Position numbers and translations under genes: made by a program
Source: Tetracentron sinense
Taxonomy: Eukaryota > Streptophyta > Magnoliopsida > Trochodendrales > Trochodendraceae
DNA: 64,000 nt
Direction of reading: 5' to 3'
Assembly: GCA_015143295.1 (NCBI GenBank)
Contig: CM026574.1
Coordinates: 15,130,938-15,194,937 of the forward strand
Notes under the pieces: generated by a model
What the model saw: the letters and a program-made list of their open reading frames with translations, nothing else
What the model was told of the DNA's origin: nothing
Databases searched by the model: none
Shown: piece by piece, positions 60,961 to 64,000 of the stretch
How the letters are laid out: each line of letters opens with the position of its first letter
Position numbering within the stretch: position 1 is the first letter of the stretch

Positions 60961-61218
60961 TCACCATGTGTCCCTTTTGACACCCTTTAACTGTAGTTAA
61001 GATTCACCCCGCCCAATGTGGTTCCGCCCGTGTCGCCACACACCCCTTTTAACACCCTTTAACTGTGGTTAGGATTCACCCACCCTGGGCTTGTCTTTGG
61101 CTTTTAGACAAAAAAGTAAAAAGTTTAAAAAATATTTTTTTCTAAAAACCAAGGATAGGTGGATGAACTAACTCTATGGGTTAGTGAAATCTTAACCACA
61201 ATTAAGGGGTGTCAAGAC
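60961..61218. repeat. Cassette foldback upstream of ERF copy B
   Basis: Two forward cassette copies (CCTTTAACTGTAGTTAAGATT near 60,982 and CCTTTAACTGTGGTTAGGATT near 61,055) and one inverted (CCAAGGATAGGTGGATGAAC near 61,149, TTAACCACAATTAAGGGGTG near 61,191). Ends about 140 bp upstream of the TATA box. Confidence 0.7.
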
Positions 61219-61356
61219 CTCCCCAAGTGGGTTATAACCGTAGAGGATTCGAAACCAGTCGGAACAGGGGATAGTGCAGAAGAACTAAGAAGTGTGAAGT
61301 ATAGCTATCATTCCCCATATAAGTCGGCTTTAGAACTCAATTCAAAAATGAACTCT

Positions 61357-61363
61357 TATAAAA
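61357..61363 (+). promoter_or_regulatory. TATA box of ERF copy B
   Basis: TATAAAA in CTCTTATAAAACACCG, about 280 bp upstream of the ATG. In copy A the hAT insertion lies about 40 bp upstream of the equivalent position, and the TATAAAA itself is not conserved. Confidence 0.6.
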
Positions 61364-61640
61364 CACCGACATTCCTTCTGAAAGCTTCTCTACTTCATCG
61401 ATAAGCAATCTATTATTCATGGTGTGAACGTAAAACAAAGTCGGCTCATCTTCAGCTTCTTTCTATCATAAATTCAAAAAAAACGAAACCCAAGAAACCT
61501 ATATGTATTAATGGTGTCGATTGAATTTTGAATTCTTATATAGCCATTGGTTTGACATAAGCTTGGAGGGTTACTGAGAATTCTCATTGAATCGACCCAG
61601 GTAGGTCAAGTTTCATTGATTAATCGGTGAGTTTTGTTAC

Positions 61641-63611
61641 ATGTGCGTGGTGAAAGTGGCAAATCAACGAAAAACCGGCGAGTTTGTCGGATTTCCGACG
61701 ATTCGTGATGATGACAGAGACACAAATGAAGCAGAAGGACCCTCTCAAACACGGCTACCACCACCACCACCACAACAACAGGGGTTTGTAACGGTATCGG
61801 CGGCACCGATGTTTTCGGGTTACAGTACAACAAGAGAGATGTCGGCGATGGTATCGGCTCTAACCCAGGTTGTGTCTGGTGAGACTACAGGAGATTGGGT
61901 GTATCGATCTGAATATAATACTCCTGTTACATCAAATCAAGCATCTGGGAGCTGTTCTTCTCCACCTTCTTCATCTTATTCTTCTTCTTCTGCTTCGTGG
62001 GGTGGCGGACAGAAGCGAGTACGTGAAGAAGAGAGTGGTGGTCAGTTGTCTGAATCTGCTTTAAGGGTTCATAGAGGGTTTGGTGATTTCAGGACTTCAC
62101 AGGGAGAATCATCATCAGGTGCACCAGGTTAGTTTCAAAACATTTCTTAATTTTCTAGTTTTAATATTGATTTATCCTCTTTCTCTCTACTTTTCTTTTG
62201 ATTGGATTTTTCTCTCTGTATTTCATTTTTTTTTCCTATGATCATAATCTTCATATATATAATATATTGGATCTTTGTTTCTTACATACCTTAAAAAAAA
62301 AAAAAAAATTTGAGTTTAGATGCTAAGATCATAGAAGTATTATGGGTTTTTATACTTATATGATCTGTGAGCATCTAAATTAACCCTTTTTTTAGTATGG
62401 GATGTAAGAAACAAAGACAAAACTTCATATATAATTTCTCTATTTTTTTCTACTTTCTTATACTTATATACATATATTTATGTACTTTGATATGGGTTTT
62501 CATACTTCTATGAGCTTAGCATCTAAATTCAGTTTTTAAAAAATGGATGCAAGAAAAAAAGATCAAATAAATTTTTTTAAAAATTTTCTCCATTTTCTTT
62601 TGGTCTATTTTCCCCCTAATATTTAACTACTATGTATATAGGGTGTAATATTGCATGTAAGATATGAACAGTGTAAAATTATCTTCTTCATTGATCTTAT
62701 GATCTCTACGACATAGATTTAAAACAGTTTTATGTCACCACCACCTTTTCAATTCCTTCCATTCCCTTTACAGCTTTACTAGAAGAGTACAAGAGGGTTC
62801 TAGTACTCTTATGTGATCAATGAAGAACTCAGAACTAAATGTAGATATCCTTAAACCTTTTTTTTTTTTTTTTTCAATTTCATTTTCTATAGTAAAAGAA
62901 GAAGTTCCAAGCATTACAAAGCCCACTACAGCAGCTACATCGAGTCCTCAAAATGAGAACATCTCTCATGGAGAAGGATTACCAGGAGAAAGGAAGAGAA
63001 GATACAGAGGAGTAAGACAAAGGCCATGGGGAAAATGGGCAGCCGAAATAAGAGACCCACATAAAGCTGCCAGAGTTTGGTTAGGCACATTCGAAACAGC
63101 TGAAGCTGCTGCAACAGCTTACGATGAAGCTGCTCTGAGATTCAGGGGAAACAGAGCAAAGCTTAACTTCCCGGAGAACGTCAGAATCCGGCCATCTCTG
63201 CCCGTTTCTCCGACGACCCAACTGGTCATTTCTGATTCTCCAACAACCCTTTTGCCTGTATCTCCATTAATGCCTCAACCATTCATTGATCAATCTCAAG
63301 CTACTCAGCAACTACAGAGCTCTGATATTACAAGGGATTATTTGGAGTATTCTCAGTTACTTCAAAGTTCGGGTGATTTTCAAAGACAGCCCACTAGTTT
63401 GTTAGAACAGATGTATTATTATTCATCATTGGGTTCTTCCTTTCAGGCTTCTTCTTCTTCTTCTCCTTCTTTACCTCTACCTCTGCCTTTTCCGAATCAG
63501 CCAAGGGGTTATTTCATGCCACCGGAAACTCAGGGTCAGAGTAGTAGATCAGATTTTCCGGCACCGTCGTGGACGGATTCTAGTCATTATCCTCCTAGTT
63601 CTTCTAGTTGA
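61641..63611 (+). CDS. ABR1-like group X ERF transcription factor, copy B
   Basis: Two exons, 61,641-62,127 and 62,893-63,611, joined in phase 1 (CACCAG/GTTAG donor, TTTCTATAG acceptor), giving 401 residues. The N terminus [18 protein letters not shown] followed by IRDDD resembles Arabidopsis ABR1. Then come a poly-Pro stretch, [15 protein letters not shown], a Ser-rich region, the basic GQKRVREEE and [12 protein letters not shown]. One AP2 domain at about residues 200-258: [19 protein letters not shown], then [18 protein letters not shown], ending RAKLNFPE. The C terminus has [15 protein letters not shown] and a Ser/Pro-rich tail. ERF-type nuclear regulator; family members act in abscisic acid, wounding and stress responses. 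Full-length and intact, the likelier functional copy. Confidence 0.93.
62240..62640. repeat. Inverted and direct repeats inside ERF copy B intron
   Basis: GATCTTTGTTTCTTACATACC (62,270) has an inverted partner GGGATGTAAGAAACAAAGAC (62,400). The phrase ATGGGTTTT-ATACTT-TATGA-GCATCTAAATT occurs at 62,340 and 62,490. Suggests a small nested foldback within the intron; related single-copy text is in the copy A intron near 26,270. Confidence 0.65.
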
Positions 63612-63660
63612 TTTTGAATTCTTGTCTTTGTTAACTCGTTCTTCTTCCTTTTTTTAATTA

Positions 63661-64000
63661 TTATTATATGTTATTGTCATTATTGTTTTATTGAGTGATG
63701 ATTAGCCTACCCCTCATTTGACCACATAATCATAATCAAATGTGTTCGCATTTTATCCCATTTAACTCTTTTAAGCTTACCAACTTAGAGTTAATATTTT
63801 TTTCTCAAAACAATGTCTAGTGTTGAGTGAATCTTAACCACAGTTATTGTTGGATGTGAAAAAAGGAGTGAGTTCAATGAGAACGTACATTTTGTTACTA
63901 TTTTATTTAAGAACTTTGCTACTGAGACCCCTTAGGGCCGAAATCACCGAGACCGTGCTCTAAGAATAAGGGATTTAAGGTGGGCTAATTTCATATGGTG
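63661..64000. other. Downstream flank, remnant cassette
   Basis: No gene. One decayed cassette (TGAGTGAATCTTAACCACAG, about 63,825-63,845). Confidence 0.5.

Larger units (their letters stand above)
52085..63660. repeat. Segmental duplication, copy B
   Basis: Collinear with 18,740-27,590 (anchors listed there), same orientation. Without the 6,085 bp foldback element it would be about 5.5 kb, against 8.85 kb for copy A, whose excess is largely later insertions. Confidence 0.85.

Noticed and set aside
1..64000. CRISPR array, operons, ribosome-binding sites
   Set aside because: Spliced ERF genes, plant LTR elements and tRNA-Met primer sites identify this as plant nuclear DNA; the regular arrays are satellites, not spacer-repeat arrays.

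Overview
This is nuclear DNA from a flowering plant, very probably a eudicot. It is AT-rich, has few genes and is packed with nested transposable elements. The only apparently intact host genes are two paralogous AP2/ERF transcription factor genes of the ABR1-like type (group X), each with two exons, at 25.6-27.5 kb and 61.6-63.6 kb on the + strand. They lie in two direct copies of one ancestral segment: copy A at about 18.74-27.6 kb and copy B at about 52.1-63.66 kb.

Layout. 0-2.5 kb: CCA/ACC-rich arrays around a ~1 kb imperfect palindrome whose two arms are both fragments of a SUVR-type histone H3K9 methyltransferase gene. 2.7-9.73 kb: a decayed CACTA (En/Spm) transposon on the - strand, with a truncated TNP2 transposase, a Transposase_24-type second ORF and a typical subterminal-repeat end at 9,731; a large inverted-repeat block is nested in it. 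9.7-13.75 kb: the end of a Ty3/gypsy chromovirus element (- strand) with an unrelated solo LTR inserted in its pol. 13.75-18.7 kb: MITEs, a hAT element with target-site duplication (TSD) and tandem repeats. 18.7-27.6 kb: duplicated segment A with ERF copy A. 29.3-31.2 kb: a gypsy-type gag-like gene (- strand). 31.6-35.4 kb: two LTRs of one family in opposite orientation, one a solo LTR with perfect TSD. 36.5 kb: a small pseudogene of mitochondrial ATP synthase subunit g. 38.9-46.15 kb: a ~0.3 kb hAT element split by a complete but degenerate 6.9 kb copia retrotransposon; both carry perfect TSDs. 46.5-51.7 kb: Mutator-type MITEs, a hAT element and repeats. 52.1-63.66 kb: duplicated segment B, containing a 6,085 bp foldback element (54,236-60,320) built from two ~1.3 kb inverted arms and a 3.5 kb array of 31 bp motifs, then ERF copy B.

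Aligning the two ERF segments against each other gives relative dates: one MITE is in both copies, so it is older than the duplication; other insertions are in one copy only. In copy A a hAT element sits about 40 bp upstream of the position matching copy B's TATA box, and a 245 bp deletion removed the original start codon. In copy B the giant foldback element separates distal from proximal upstream sequence. Copy B therefore looks like the ancestral-type gene, while copy A has a shortened N terminus and a rebuilt promoter. A recurrent cassette (TTAACCACAGTTAA-like sites, CCTAGGGGTGAGTG, and GACACGTGG containing a G-box/ABRE core) occurs in more than ten places inside several kinds of element and links much of the non-coding DNA in the window.
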